A stretch of DNA of 64,000 nt from Kalaharituber pfeilii (GCA_015179045.1 WHUZ01000031.1:558001-622000); one strand, 5' to 3'; counted from the stretch's first letter, positions 21,480-32,439 are shown. Program-made: numbers and translations. The notes: generated by a model not told the origin, from the sequence alone.

Positions 21480-22873
21480 GATTTGTGCCTGCTCATCAAA
21501 TCCACTATCCGTTTCCCACAATTCGCCATTGGAGAACAGTCAAGAGCGGACCCAATTCCGCAGCTCCCGAGCTTGAGCGAAATTCATGGCCGAATCCACA
21601 TCTACACAGGTGGCACCGGCGGTGGTGTCAGGGGTCGAAGGAATTATGGCAGCAGTTCCAAGTGCAGGATTTGACTCTATATTCTTTCTCTATCATGCGT
21701 AAGCTATTGCGAGTAATGTTTTTTTTGAATTTTTTTTTTTTTTTTAAAAAAAAGGCGTAGGCTGCTTACCCTGACCCGTTCATTCCTGCCGTGTTATATG
21801 TAATATGTTAATAATAAATTTGTACTAGTTGCATTGACCGCTTGATCGCTATCTGACAGGCTGGCCATCCTGACAAGTCAACTCCCGACAAGTGGCTGAA
21901 TCCACAACAGGATTTGGAGGATTTGGTGCCTGTCCTTGATGGATCTGGTCAAGCGTACTGGAAATCGGCCCAATGTTGTGACCTGAACAATCTTGGGTAC
22001 ACGTACGAGGTTCTGGGCGACAGTAGTGACCACATGTCGATGGAAGATGTAATGAACTTGTTTTATGGTGATGAGGCGACTCGGGGTCGTCTACGGTTTG
22101 GGGCACCAGCACGAGATATCGGAGGCCCAGGAGAGTGAGTCACAACATTTTTACCGCTGGATAATTATCTGCAGCCACAAGAGCTAATTGTTTCGGAATA
22201 AGATGTGCTGGAGAGCCCGAGTTCCCGCCAGATATTGTCTTCACAGCCCGCTACGGACCGTGAGTCTAACTTCCTTCAACGATTGACCAACAGCCTAACC
22301 TATATTAACAGGAATGAAATTTGTCTTTTTCAACTCATCGTGTACCTCTAACGTAAGGGCGATACCCACGTGATCGGCAATATCGTCAACTTCGTGTCAC
22401 CTGTAGATTCGGGATGCGGAAATTGTGAGCAACATCGGATTAACAAAACAGTGGTTACTGGGTCTATGGTGCTCTCTCCAGTTCTGAGGGAGCTATATAA
22501 CCAACGAATTATTGAGTCATACGAGCAAAGCAAGCTGGAGGAATTACTCACAAAGCATTTGAAGTGCAAGCTCACACCACTATAGGTTTGTCCAAATCCA
22601 ACTTCAACTACCCGAGACAGAGTTTTGACTGACAGCACAATGCAGGACCCATTCGAAATCATTCCATTTGAAAAGCTCACATTGCTACAGATTGACAACG
22701 TCATACGTGTAAAGTCGCCTCGACTGCGCCCCCCACCACCAGTTGGTGGAGGATTCAGGGGCGCACCGCCAGGCTTCAGGTCCCTGTCTAAGGCTGTCAA
22801 TGCAGTTCCATTAAGAGGAATCACTACTGGCAAGCCTGCTGGGTTGCATGAAGGAGAAGAACTTAAGTTGTAG
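21480..22873 (+). pseudogene. Tyrosinase-type copper oxidase pseudogene (C-terminal half)
   Basis: The first exon (to 21,698) reads EIHGRIHIYTGGTGG and later AAVPSAGFDSIFFLYHA. A GT...AG intron at 21,699-21,828 joins it to CIDRLIAI, then a TGA stop (21,854-21,856) where W is expected, then QAGHPDK and LGYTYEVLG. This is the CuB region of tyrosinases (FDPIFFLHHxNVDRLxAxWQ). The first His of the HH pair is Tyr here, removing a copper ligand. Probable introns at 22,135-22,174 and about 22,260-22,312 lead to NIVNFVSPVDSGCGNC and VVTGSMVLSPVLRELYN, the C-terminal domain, and a Pro/Gly-rich end near 22,730-22,870. Stop, lost ligand and missing N-terminal half (CuA) make it a pseudogene. The enzyme family oxidises phenols in melanin-type pathways. 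Confidence 0.8.
21695..21763 (+). mobile_element. LINE-A micro-tail inside the tyrosinase intron (copy 1)
   Basis: ATGCGTAAGCT (21,695-21,705) is repeated in diverged form (aggcgtaggct) at 21,753-21,763. The insert has only attgcgagtaatg of LINE-A and a mixed T/A homopolymer. Copy 2 (31,197-31,255) keeps a perfect 11-bp TSD, so the insertion predates the duplication. Confidence 0.85.
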
Positions 22874-23172
22874 GCGAAACTGCGTTAGGGTGTATGTAGC
22901 AGCAACGCAACAGGTTCTATTATCAATATGGACCGAAGCAGTGAATTTGCAGGTATGGCAAGCTTTGGGAGGGAAAATGCTTTTCTTTTCCCGCCCAGTT
23001 TAGCAATTTTTTTTTTTTTTTTTTTGTTTCCTTAAAAAAAAAGTTAAAGGTTACCTACTGTTGTGTGCAAGACACAAAATGGCTGTGACTTGCGACCGCA
23101 AAACGTGGAGGAAATTCGAGAGTGTGGTGTTTGGGTATTGTTTACTGTGGCATGCACATTATGTTCACTTTA

Positions 23173-23654
23173 GTTAATGCAGTTTTTTTTTTTTTTTTTT
23201 ATATCAATACTCGCTTGCCGCCCGATGGGCTATGGCGAGGGTCTTTATTCAAAAGAAAGTAACAAAAACAACGTCATCTAACCAACTAAATACATGTAGT
23301 ACCCGCGGTAGTCCTACGTGATGCGGGAGAAAGAGGGCCAGTCCATCCGTCCTACTTCCGTCTCCTGTCCCATTCGTACTGGTCCACTCTTAGCCAACGT
23401 CCTCCAAGTCTCACTTTCTCCACCTCGGTCGGCTTCTCCAGGTATAGTACCACCGAACTGGTCTTCTTTCCTTCTTCTACCAGTTTTGTCTTCGACCTCA
23501 GCCAGCGAATCCCTACAGTACCGTCTTTCCTACCTTGTTGCTCTCTTCCAGCCACTTTCGAACCTTGCCCAGGTCCTTCCTTAGGGCAATTCCGTGTACG
23601 ACGATGCCATGTGCAGGGGTGGCGGCATCGGGGGTGGCGGATTGTGTTAATGCA
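23173..23654 (-). mobile_element. Non-autonomous ORF1-type retroposon with LINE-A tail, 9-bp TSD
   Basis: gttaatgca is repeated at 23,173-23,181 and 23,646-23,654, and the uninterrupted site exists once in copy 2 at 35,194-35,202. The minus-strand insert codes (with frame changes) VHGIALRKDLG-like sequence, then GIRWLRSKTKLVEEGKKTSS, VVLYLEKPTEVEKVRLGGRW and YEWDRRRK-stop. Next come a CCCGC...GCGGG hairpin, the LINE-A hairpin GCCC-ATC-GGGC and poly(A). It has no RT, so it must be mobilised in trans. Confidence 0.9.
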
Positions 23655-24395
23655 TGTATGCAAGCCAGATTTTGGAGGCGTCAATGAAAAGACCTGCAAA
23701 GCACGTTTGCCCCCGATCATCGTGTCTTCATCAAGATTACGCTACTGTAGCAAAGTGCCTACTGGTACTGCTCGTAATCATTACATATTTGCGCGTGCAG
23801 CTTCAGGCCACCACACCTTGTTCACTGGTTGATAATTAGTCAGCCATGCCAATGCCTTTTGGTCCAAGACATTGTTAGAGGAATGATAGTCTCGTAACCA
23901 GTTGTTAGAGGGAGTTTGCAATGTCCGAGTAAAGATCTTAATGTAATTGCAAAGCATGAGTATTAAGCGCAAAAATAGATGTAACAGCAATAGGGATTTT
24001 GCAAAGCGACTTGGGATTACGATTTGCGTAAAACTCTTGCTACAACTTCTGGAGACTGTGTAATAGCTAAGCCCGCGATATGTATCCTACAAAGGCAGCC
24101 ACCAGAAAATGACAATACGATCATGCATAAGCAAACAAGCTAGCTTTTTTTGAGCATTAACTCTGGCTCAACTGGAGGTGTATTTGAGTCGCTAAGAGGT
24201 GGAGATTGGCTGGGATTGCTTGCTTCAACGACTTTCATGAGAAGCCATTTTATTGATAATGATAGAGCAGTGACTGAAGATACTTATAGACGGGAGCACA
24301 CCATAGAAAATTTGATTTGCTATGAATTCCAAGTTATCTGCAGAAAAGGGGTTTAACCGGTATTGAGTACTTGCTGGTAATTAAGCTGTATTTAT
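23655..24395. other. Duplicated spacer between tyrosinase pseudogene and LINE tail
   Basis: The sequence is conserved with 35,203-37,053 of copy 2 except for the LINE-B insertion there. No reading frame is recognised. It contains the unoccupied target (24,212-24,225, gggattgcttgctt) of that insertion. Confidence 0.6.
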
Positions 24396-24473
24396 GCTCT
24401 TAACTGTGCCCTGCCATGGCGAACAGCTGCAAGCGGGGATTACGTGGAACAAAAAAAAAAAGGCTCTTAACTG
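24396..24473 (+). mobile_element. LINE-B tail-only insertion, 11-bp TSD (copy 1)
   Basis: gctcttaactg at 24,396-24,406 is repeated at 24,463-24,473. The insert is tgccCTGCCATGGCGAACAG, CTGCAAGCGGGGATTACGTG and 11 A. Also present in copy 2. Confidence 0.93.
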
Positions 24474-24846
24474 CACCACAAACACCTCGTTGCAACAGTA
24501 TCGTTGTTTAAAAATAAGTTTAACAACTTTATCCGCACGTCTTAAGAACTCTCTGTTACAAGTACCAAACCGCCGCGCACGTGACAAGGCGCGGAAACAT
24601 TTGATCGTCGCCGATAATCATACTTTATGCTACTAGTACAGGAGATCACGTGGATTTAAGGGGTTTGCAATTGTTAACGGCTGGATGCCTGACCCTATTC
24701 CCAGCCCCCCGACCCCGTTTGATAGACTGCTCAGGCGCGCAATTGCGGCTGGGGAGGCGAAAATGCTCCTATGAGCGTGTCTACTCTTGAATGTTCGTGC
24801 AGTATATTATTATTAACAATCTCCGGTTTTATGTGCACACGCCATG

Positions 24847-24855
24847 TATATATAA
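24847..24855 (+). promoter_or_regulatory. TATA box of secreted-protein gene, copy 1
   Basis: TATATATAA lies 245 bp upstream of the ATG at 25,100 and is conserved in all three copies within CGCCATGTATATA.AA.GG. Transcription would start about 30 bp downstream, near the CTCTTCAACC block. Confidence 0.6.
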
Positions 24856-24920
24856 GGGGGCCCGCAAACCTGCACTCTTCAACCAAGCTGCTATTACAAT
24901 TCATCGTATTCACCCACATA

Positions 24921-24973
24921 GTGAGTTCGAGGTCACATTCCGAAGTACGCTAATAGTTTTGCTAACACATTAG
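24921..24973 (+). other. Predicted 53-bp 5'-UTR intron, copy 1
   Basis: GTGAGT donor, GCTAAC branch point 7 bp before the CATTAG acceptor. Identical length and signals recur at 37,489-37,541, and at 51,814-51,866 with a GCTGAC branch. Confidence 0.6.
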
Positions 24974-25099
24974 CTCTCTTCTTTCGCTAGCAAGACGTAT
25001 CAGTGATCCTTAAACACCGCGCATTGTATCACCGTCATCTCACTGCAGAGCTTCCACGCTTCCAGATAAAGGTTATATTTCAATCACTCCACTCACGAC

Positions 25100-25366
25100 A
25101 TGCGTTTCCACCGCTCCCTATCTACACTACTTCCCGCACTGCTCCTTGTCACTGGCACTGAAGCCGGTCCCATTGGCTATGCATTATGCCAGGGAGGCTG
25201 TGCAACAGTTGTTATGGCTTGTTATACGGCCGCCGGGGCTGTGTGGGGTACAAACCCGTGGCTTGCGGCAGGTGTGCCAGTCCCTGCAGTCATCGTGGGG
25301 TGTAACTCCGCATACGCGGGCTGTCAAGCAACTTGTGCAGCTGTGGCTTTGAGTCCGACACCATAA
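25100..25366 (+). CDS. Small secreted cysteine-rich protein, copy 1 (88 aa)
   Basis: The 88-residue protein has a clear secretion signal (RFHRSLSTLLPALLLVTGTEA, cleavage probably after A22). The mature part is about 66 residues, rich in Gly/Ala/Val, with six Cys at 30, 34, 41, 68, 75 and 79. The spacing is mirror-symmetric: C-x3-C-x6-C, then C-x6-C-x3-C, joined by a 26-residue linker with AVWGTNPW. This suggests two helices clamped by three disulfides. The product should be extracellular or wall-associated. Similar short 'GPxxYxxCQxxC' secreted proteins are scattered in fungi, sometimes annotated as zygote-specific (from memory, uncertain). The function is unknown; effector-like or developmental roles are possible. 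The frame is preserved in three paralogues whose neighbours have decayed. Confidence 0.85.
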   Translation: MRFHRSLSTLLPALLLVTGTEAGPIGYALCQGGCATVVMACYTAAGAVWGTNPWLAAGVPVPAVIVGCNSAYAGCQATCAAVALSPTP

Positions 25367-26236
25367 GTGAAAACATCGTACCACTCAATTTGAGGCTTCG
25401 AAATTTTGGTTCTGAACACTGTTCTGCGGGACGGGAATATTGTGAAGCTAGGGTACGCTGATTCCAACAATTGGGCTTTGATTACAGTTAGTCCGAAGGA
25501 TAGCAAGAATTCATGTTGGAACGATCTTGCGTGATTTATATATATGTGGCAAGCTGCGTGTTCGCGAAGGCTTTGGAACAACTTCAGGCATGGATAGTTC
25601 AATTGGTCACACGCAAGATAACAGTTCTGTTTTCTATTCCTTTTGCTAAATTGATGCTCCTTTTGTTTTATCATGTCGTTCATTACGCGCATTGCAATGG
25701 TGCTCATTATTTCATTTCTGTTTTTGTCCTGCGTTCTGCAACGTTTCCTTGAAACAAACGACGCAATTAGTGCATTAATCAACTCTGACTGCTATGCTCA
25801 TTATTTCAACTTGTATTTGCAGATTTTCAATTATTGCAAATTCTTCTGCAAATTTCCGTTCCTGTCCGCTTGGCGGCGATACTGGATTGTATGATGTAAT
25901 CCAATCCAATTCTTTTCCATTCAGTCATCAAACGAATTGAAGTAGCACGTGCAAACCGATTGGTACTAGGTACCGAGTTTATTACCAACCAATACCTTTC
26001 AGCGTACTAGTTCCTTCGCTGAATTTATCAGCCTCTCGTGATGTGGAGATCATTATTATATTCTTTCGACGTCATATGAGTTGCTCATAAAGCACAAAGT
26101 AAACATGAGGGAAAACTAGGAAACATAAGGAAACATAAGAGAAACACTGAACCCAAAGTCGACAAAACAACAGAAAAGTTACCTCACAAAGTCCTACCCA
26201 TCCATACACATCGCATGTCCGAAACTCCATATATAT
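25367..26236. other. Conserved downstream flank of the secreted-protein gene
   Basis: About 870 bp are shared with copies 2 and 3. It includes short overlapping frames without motifs. The long 3' flank similarity reflects the duplication rather than coding content. Confidence 0.5.
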
Positions 26237-26239
26237 ATA

Positions 26240-26990
26240 CTAAGCCCACGACTTCCGCTTGTATTGTGGGTAGTATCCTCCGGTGCCAGCGTGCCTTCCT
26301 ATTTCCTTACTCTGTCCCACTCATACTGGCTTGCCCTCAACCACTTTCCTCCAAGTCTCACTTTCCCTATCTCAGTGGGTGCCTCCAAATAAACCACCAC
26401 TGGGCTTGTCAGCTTTCCTTCTTCGATTAGTGATTGTTTCCTCCGCAGCCACCGGATCCCGGTTGTCTTTTCTGTCTTTATTGGCAGCCTCCAACCATCT
26501 TCGGATGTTCCCTAAGTCCTTCCTCAGGGCTACTCCGTAGACGACAATGCCTTGTCTTGAGGTGGTGATGTCGGGGTTGGTCGTGGCGCAGGATCTGGCG
26601 TTGGGGGTCGTGGTGGTGGGGTTTGGGGGCGTGGGTGGGTTCTAGAGGCGGTGGTTTCGGCGTGATGGTGGTGGCAGGCATGGTGACCGGGGGTGCGGCG
26701 GCGATCTTTTTCGCCTCCTCTTCGCTGAGTTGGCGCTTGAAAGCGTAAGGGTCCTGTGCGCTTTTTGTTCCGTGTCTCCGGTCTTGTGTCGGGGGTGGGA
26801 GAGAGATTAGGCCCCGCCGTGGGTGGTGCGGGTGCCTTTCCCTTGCGTTTCCTGTCGAGGGCGGGAGTGGGCGTCAGGATCAGGGGAGTTGTGTTCTCCG
26901 GGGACGGCTCCTCGGAGTACTCGGGGGTCAGGGTTAGTCTTCAGATGCATACGAACTGCATAACTGGGAGTCTTGCAGATGCCCCATAGC
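26240..26990 (-). pseudogene. LINE ORF1-like remnant adjoining duplication copy 1
   Basis: Minus strand: a Pro/Thr/Lys-rich leader (about 26,990-26,600), then IVVYGVALRKDLGNIRRWLE, AANK, and KPSGGLFGGTH in shifted frames, then a CCCAC...GTGGG hairpin. It belongs to the same ORF1 family as 23,173-23,654. It starts exactly where copies 1 and 3 of the segmental duplication stop matching (26,236 / 53,097), so it is an insertion or a breakpoint filler. No poly(A) remains. Confidence 0.65.
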
Positions 26991-27070
26991 AACGCAACAT
27001 AGCATGGGTAATCGAACAAAAGTCTTCAAAACTTTTATATGGGATTTACATACAAAAACTTCTATCATGA

Positions 27071-27198
27071 AAATAATAAGGTGTCGCAGCCCCACCAGCA
27101 GCAATAATAGCTCAGAGTCTATCTGGCATACTCCTAACTAATGACAGAAACCTCTCCTTCGTTATTTTTTCCCATTCCTCTTGTAGCTTTTCCTTCAG
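27071..27198 (-). pseudogene. Tc1/mariner transposase C-terminal remnant
   Basis: The minus strand reads LKEKLQEEWEKITKERFLSL, VRSMPDRL, stop (TGA), AIIAAGGAATPYYF. The pattern EEW..I....I..L..SMP.RL.A.I...GG.T.Y is the standard end of Tc1-type transposases. The in-frame TGA stands where Arg (CGA) is usual. No catalytic D residues are seen upstream. Confidence 0.75.
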
Positions 27199-27384
27199 TA
27201 CCTCTCTGTCCTTAATCCGACAGCAGATTTGCATCGTAGTGTAATAATTCTAAGACGCTCACCTCGTGTGGTCTCTCTATTCCAGAACTTGCTCGGACTG
27301 CCAAAATAATCTTTTCGGGTTCCTCGTAGCTTCATTGCTGCTGTAACTTATGCGCGTACCGGTAATATAGCTCTGTTGACACTA

Positions 27385-28185
27385 GTGGTTGTCACTGAAT
27401 AATTGAGAATAGTTACCAGAAGTTATCAGAGAAAACACGCCAACCAAACTAGGCAGGAACCGTGAGGTACCCCTTTTAACCCTGCGAAATTTATTAGTAA
27501 GTAAAATGAATTACCACGACTAAACGCCCTACACATCCACGCATGTAAAAGCTATCATGATGCTCATGGTTCTTGATTCAGATGCAGACTCCAACTCAGA
27601 TTTGGAGGAAATGGCCAAAGATACACTTCTTATGTCAATACAATGTTTTAGGGTGAATTGACACATAAAGAAGACATAAATATGAATAGGATATGTTTGC
27701 ATTGTTTGTGGTTGTAGATGCATGCTGAAGGTTGATGCGAATCGAGATGTGTACGCGGATGCTGCATATGGTGCGAAATGTTGTGGGTGTATGCAGCAAA
27801 GTAGGTTACTAACTGAGCTCTACTTACCAGAAAAGCCATTTACCAGTCGATTTCGACTGGTAAAAGAACTTATGCTGGTAAGTTGCGCCACCACCCAATG
27901 GGCCAATGAACGAAGGGGCCAAGGCACTAAAAACGCCTCAGTCAAGTATAGTTAAGTAAAGTAAAGTGTGGTAACCATTCTCAATTATTCAGTGACAACC
28001 ACTACTGTACCAGAACAGCCATTTACCAGTCGATTTTGACTGGTAAAAGAACTTATGCTGGTAAGTTGCGCCACCATCCAATGGGCCAATGAACGAAGGG
28101 GCCAAGGCACTAAAAACGCCTCAGTCAAGTATAGTAAAGTATAGTAAAGTGTGGTAACCATTCTCAATTATTCAGTGACAACCAC
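27385..28185. mobile_element. TIR MITE, family M1 copy 2, with internal tandem duplication
   Basis: The ends GTGGTTGTCACTGAATAATT and AATTATTCAGTGACAACCAC are perfect inverted repeats, and TA flanks both (27,383-27,384 and 28,186-28,187). A 183-bp right-hand segment is duplicated in tandem (27,825-28,007 and 28,008-28,187), so the element has two right termini. Each unit contains the palindrome TTTACCAGTCGA..TCGACTGGTAAA or its one-base variant. Confidence 0.88.
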
Positions 28186-28440
28186 TACTAAGTGTCTAGC
28201 GACACGTCTAAATTACAGTTAATTTGTGTTGTTGTCCACCTCGCGTTACCTAGAGGAAGCTTGGCAATGCAGTGCATAGCGCTTGTGAAGACTTACCCTT
28301 GACCCCGAGTACACGGTGTCGATTGTGCTGAAGCCTAGGGCTTCAGGGGTGTGTTCCACTGGTGTCGTTTGTGAGGTGGTTATGGGGCTGGACCCCAGTG
28401 TGGGTGCCTTCGTTGGTGTGGGGGGGGGGAGGGTGGGATC

Positions 28441-30493
28441 CAGCCTGTTTGCTTCCAAGCGCTCGTTCTGTTGTCAGTGAAAGAGAAAAGGAAAGGAGAA
28501 CACACAGCCATGAACACCACTTATATACACTTTTGAGACTGCAATACGCACTCAGGTCACATCCTTTTTATCTGTATACTGTCGCTTACCTATTAGTGAC
28601 CGAGCACCTATTAGTGACCGACTCTTGGCACTCCTCCTCATACAACTTCCACATGCAATATCTTCGGCGTCAGGCATGCTAGCAACATGAGGTAAGTTAC
28701 GGAATATACAGCAGGCGCACCTGAATATTTGTAGAATATTTGATGGCCACACTATATATACACCTTTTGTAATTCAATGATATGCAGAGAAAGTATAGCA
28801 TTCTGACCCCCCCTTGCATAGCGAAGGATAGCATACACTAAATACTATATAACTATCCTCAACTACAGCTCTTTGCACTCTCAAGTGACTATAGAAGAAG
28901 GATAGCTCACTTAAACGATGGTAAGATAAGGTCGCTATCGATTTCTGTAGCCTCAAAAGCAGTTATCAAAATACCCAAAAGTGCCGGAAGTGCCAAAGCT
29001 GCCAATATATTCTACTGTACACATAATATACCTCACTGCAGTTAATATACTACTTTATAAGCAGCATTTCTATAGCTCTCAATATAATCAATAGTGTTCT
29101 GCATAGCAAATATACACCAAAGTAGTAAGTATATGATGAGCCAATTCTTTAACTGCTTTATTCTATCAGCAAGCATAAATTTATACCAATTGCTACTACC
29201 TTTTACCAGAGTACCATTACTCTCTATAGACCTTGCCCTGAGTACTCTACATACCCTAAATGTACTGATATTCTGGTATTGTAAGTATCTTGAGTGTCCT
29301 TATTATTCTCAGCAATATAGAAATAATAGGTATCCTTAGCTTGCTTATATAATTCATCCCAGCACACTACTTCAATACTATTGCTAGATACTGATCGCCC
29401 TGATAGAAGTTCGTCCAGCTGATTATTATAGTACCTATAAGACTATTATAGTAAGAAGTTTATCTCATCTATTAATCATGTTAGCTAGGCATATACTATT
29501 GTCACGGAGGTAGTAAATGCAGAGAGTTACCGTCTGCCAGGCCATGACCAGCAATACTTGCTAGTCTCCATAGCTCATATAGCACATTTTATGTGACTGT
29601 GATGCCTTGGCTGTCATATATTGACTGCATCTACTGACCGCCCCACCTACGGTTGCGGTAAGCCTATAACAACTATTATAGCTATGAGGGTGCTGCTAAT
29701 TCTGTAGCTATATACTATTGCTGATATAGATACCTATCAGGTCTACTAATCCTGTTATCCTACTAGAGGCTGTCGCACTCATGAGAGCATTTTTCCTAGC
29801 AATGTATACTGTCAGTCCTGCAATATACTTTAGTATTCTTGAAAATGTCTTCCTAGTAGCCAACACTTCCAATTATATTACAGACCATTGTAATCATAAG
29901 AGTAGTCTTATAGCTATTAATCCTATCATTTTTAGGATATGCAGTTGCTTGTTGCAAGTAATAGGAGAGCATATTGGCAGTTTTTAGCACTTCCGGTTCT
30001 TTTGGCCATTTTGGTAACTGCTTTGAAGCGAACGAAATCCAGAGCAGCCTTATTCCATCACCATTTAAGTTAGCTATCTTCTTCTATAGTCACTTGAGAG
30101 TGCAAAGAGCTGTAGTTAAGGATAGGCATGTAGTATTTAGTGTATGCTATCCTTCGCTATGCAAGGGGGGGTCAGAATGCTATACTTTCTCTGCATATCA
30201 TTGAATTACAAAAGGTGTATATATAGTGTGGCCATCAAATATCCTACAAATATTCAGGTGCGTCTGCTGTATATTCCGCAACTTACCTCATGTTGCTAGC
30301 ATGCCTGACGCCGAAGATATTGCATGTGGAAGTTGTATGAGGAGGAGTGCCAAGAGATCGGTCACTAATAGGTGCTCGGTCACTAATAGGTAAGCGACAG
30401 TACATTGTATCGACATCACGAAATGCTTGTCAGAGGTCACCTTTAGCGTGTGCTATTTACCCGGCTCGCTATACAATATCCCGTTACACAGCC
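28441..30493 (-). mobile_element. Solo LTR (family L1, copy 1) split by a TIR element
   Basis: The 5-bp TSD cagcc lies at 28,441-28,445 and 30,489-30,493. The LTR (TG...CA, 28,446-30,488) matches the other L1 LTRs at ACACTTTTGAGACTGCAATA, GACATC.CGAAATGCTTGTC and GCTCGCTATACAATATCCCG. Without the nested element it is about 219 bp and has a different U5 end from the 355-bp copies. Confidence 0.88.
28579..30400. mobile_element. 1.8-kb TIR element nested in the LTR, TA TSD
   Basis: It starts CTGTCGCTTACCTATTAGTG and ends CACTAATAGGTAAGCGACAG, flanked by TA (28,577-28,578 and 30,401-30,402). Intact LTR copies have a single TA here. The imperfect inverted repeats extend about 425 bp on each side (28,579-29,005 and 29,975-30,400) and begin with a tandem ACCTATTAGTGACCGA motif. 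The 970-bp centre is very AT-rich with only short frames, so it is non-autonomous. Confidence 0.9.
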
Positions 30494-30695
30494 TTGGACA
30501 GGTCGCTTCTCTGGACTGGCAGTATGCTGCTCACGCGAGCGAATATGGGTAGTGTTGAAAGACATAATCTGAATTGTCACCATATTTAGCTTTCGCCCCT
30601 GTATCTCAGTGGGACCTGAGCTACAGTGTAGCAATTTTGGCTCATCTACCAAATACCATATTACTAGGAAAGAAGCTGTCCGATTGTTGGATCGT

Positions 30696-30750
30696 ATCGT
30701 CATAGCCCATAGGGCGGCATGCGATTAATGATATAAAAAAAAAATTTGTA
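30696..30750 (+). mobile_element. LINE-A tail-only insertion in copy 2
   Basis: TCGTCATAGCCC-ATA-GGGCGGC, ATGCGATTAATGATAT and 10 A interrupt the sequence ggatcgta|aactc, which is continuous in copy 1 near 21,044-21,056. The TSD is short or diverged (gta). Confidence 0.85.
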
Positions 30751-30979
30751 AACTCGCGTGGAATGCCGTGAGACTTATAACCATTTCAAAGACTGAGCTT
30801 GAACCTAGATCACTAATGCTTAATGAACTTGCATAGCTAAGGTTACAGGAACTTACCGTCAGACATGCTCCTACCTGGAGGCCTGGAGATGCCTAAAATG
30901 AAGCAATTTGGGTAAAGGGCGTAAGTGACATTAGTAGCCTCAAACTGCATATCAAACCTTTACCGCCAGCTGGCGAAAG

Positions 30980-31198
30980 GATTTGTGCCTGCTCATCAAA
31001 TCCACTACCCGTTTCCCACAATTTGCCATTGGAGAACAGTCAAGAGCGGACCCAATTCCACAGCTCCCGACCTTGAGCGAAATTCACGGCCGAATCCACA
31101 TCTACACAGGTGGCACCGGCGGTGGTGTTAGGGGACGAAGCGGAATTATGGCAGCAGTTCCAAGTGCAGGATTTGACTCTATATTCTTTCCCTATCAT
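30980..31198 (+). pseudogene. Tyrosinase pseudogene fragment, copy 2 (CuB exon)
   Basis: Duplicate of 21,480-21,698: EIHGRIHIYTGGTGG...GIMAAVPSAGFDSIFFPYHA. Here the Leu before the His pair is also changed to Pro. The following exon with DRLIAI is absent. Confidence 0.8.
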
Positions 31199-31255
31199 GC
31201 GTAAGCTATTGCGAGTAATGATTTTTTTTAAATTTAAAAAAAAAATGCGTAAGCT
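31197..31255 (+). mobile_element. LINE-A micro-tail (copy 2), 11-bp TSD
   Basis: atgcgtaagct at 31,197-31,207 is repeated at 31,245-31,255. The 37-bp insert has 15-16 nt of LINE-A (attgcgagtaatgat) plus T8 / A-rich sequence. Orthologous to 21,695-21,763. Confidence 0.92.
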
Positions 31256-31313
31256 GCTTACCCTGACCCGTTCATGCCTGCCGTGTGATATGTAACACGT
31301 TATTAATAGGAAA

Positions 31314-31465
31314 TATAGAAATAGCTTTTTTTTTTTTTCTCACGTGACCCCGCTTGCAGCTGTTCGCCATGGCAGGGCTATATTTTTTTTTTTTTTTTTT
31401 TTTTATGTCATTACTCGCATGCCGCCTTGTAGGCTATGGCGAGGAATGGCAGGGCTATAGAAATA
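31314..31465 (-). mobile_element. LINE-B tail containing a nested LINE-A tail
   Basis: Outer TSD tatagaaata at 31,314-31,323 and 31,456-31,465 encloses a minus-strand B tail (CCCTGCCATGGCGAACAGCT, GCAAGCGGGGTCACGTGAG, A14). Inside it, the TSD atggcagggctat at 31,369-31,381 and 31,446-31,458 encloses a minus-strand A tail with hairpin GCCT-ACA-AGGC, ATGCGAGTAATGACAT and A22. Both TSDs are exact, so the order is unambiguous: B first, A second. Confidence 0.95.
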
Positions 31466-31637
31466 ACTGAAGACATGACCGACATGGAAAGGAAGTGAAA
31501 TGACCCCGGTGCTATTCTCTCCCCACCCATTCCAAAATCTTCGCTAGTCGATCGCCCTCTCCCTCTTTCGATTCCGGGGGTTCTCTCATAGCCATCTGTC
31601 CCCCGGGCGATTTCTGGCCCCAAACTCGCAACAACGG

Positions 31638-31795
31638 ATTTACAAAACAGTGGTTACTGGATCTACGGTCCTCTCTCCAGTTCTGAGGGAGCTATATAAC
31701 CAGCGAATTATTGAGTCATACGAGCAGAGCAAGCTGGAGGAATTACTCGCAAAGCATTTTGAAGTGCAAGCTCACACCACTATAAGGGTTATCCC
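31638..31795 (+). pseudogene. Tyrosinase pseudogene fragment, copy 2 (C-terminal domain)
   Basis: Matches 22,438-22,585: VTGSTVLSPVLRELYNQRII, ESYEQSKLEELLAKH. The upstream NFVSPVDSGCGNC block is lost, and the downstream part is displaced to 34,606 by the TIR element. Confidence 0.8.
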
Positions 31796-32439
31796 GGGAT
31801 CTCTCCGGGTAGGTCAGTTGCAGAGGTGCCTACAGAGGGCTGTACCGTGTCTGCAAGGGACTGTACGGTATCAACAGGGGATTGCACAGGTCTTCAGATC
31901 ACATGCCAGGCTTACGTGAGAGGCGAGGTATGGTATTCAATTTATGAAGTTATCTACATGCAAGGAAGGTTCAGGGGGTTAATATGGAGCAGTTGAGGGC
32001 ACGTGTCAAGGCTGCACTAGAATTACATCTTGCGTTTCCTGTGATAGCTCATTGACTATGATATCATTTCTGACCTGGGCCCGCTCATTCGCCTGACGTT
32101 CTGCAAGCTCCACACCAGTCAATGCCCACTGCCTTGCTGGGCCTTTTGTTTTTTTCCACCTTAAAGATATTTTTATTTTCTGCTGAAAGTAGTTTTCCAG
32201 CAACAGCAGGTGCAAACTCTTGAGGAAGATTGGGTTGCCACTCACGGAGAAACTGTTGTCTGAGCTAACTGTGTTGCCATTTGCTGATGTAATTGTATAT
32301 AATGTGCTGAGCCTTCGGAGCACAGAGTTTGCTGAAATGCTTGTTCATCTGTAAGTGACCTTAAGAGGAGAGCACGGCCTGTATTAACTATTGGGTCATA
32401 AAATGCTAGTGGTGGCCCCAGTGCAAGGCAATGAATCCA

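Larger units (their letters stand above)
20925..26236 (+). repeat. Segmental duplication, copy 1
   Basis: It matches copy 2 (30,568-38,670) in order and orientation over most of its length, and copy 3 (51,000-53,097) from about 24,580 onward. It carries a tyrosinase pseudogene and a secreted-protein gene. Differences are mainly insertions: the ORF1-type retroposon at 23,173-23,654 is unique to this copy. Confidence 0.9.

Noticed and set aside
21914..22138. Separate 74-codon gene starting MEDLVPVLD
   Set aside because: It is the interior of a tyrosinase pseudogene exon. The upstream codons (DRLIAI-stop-QAGHPDK) continue the family alignment.
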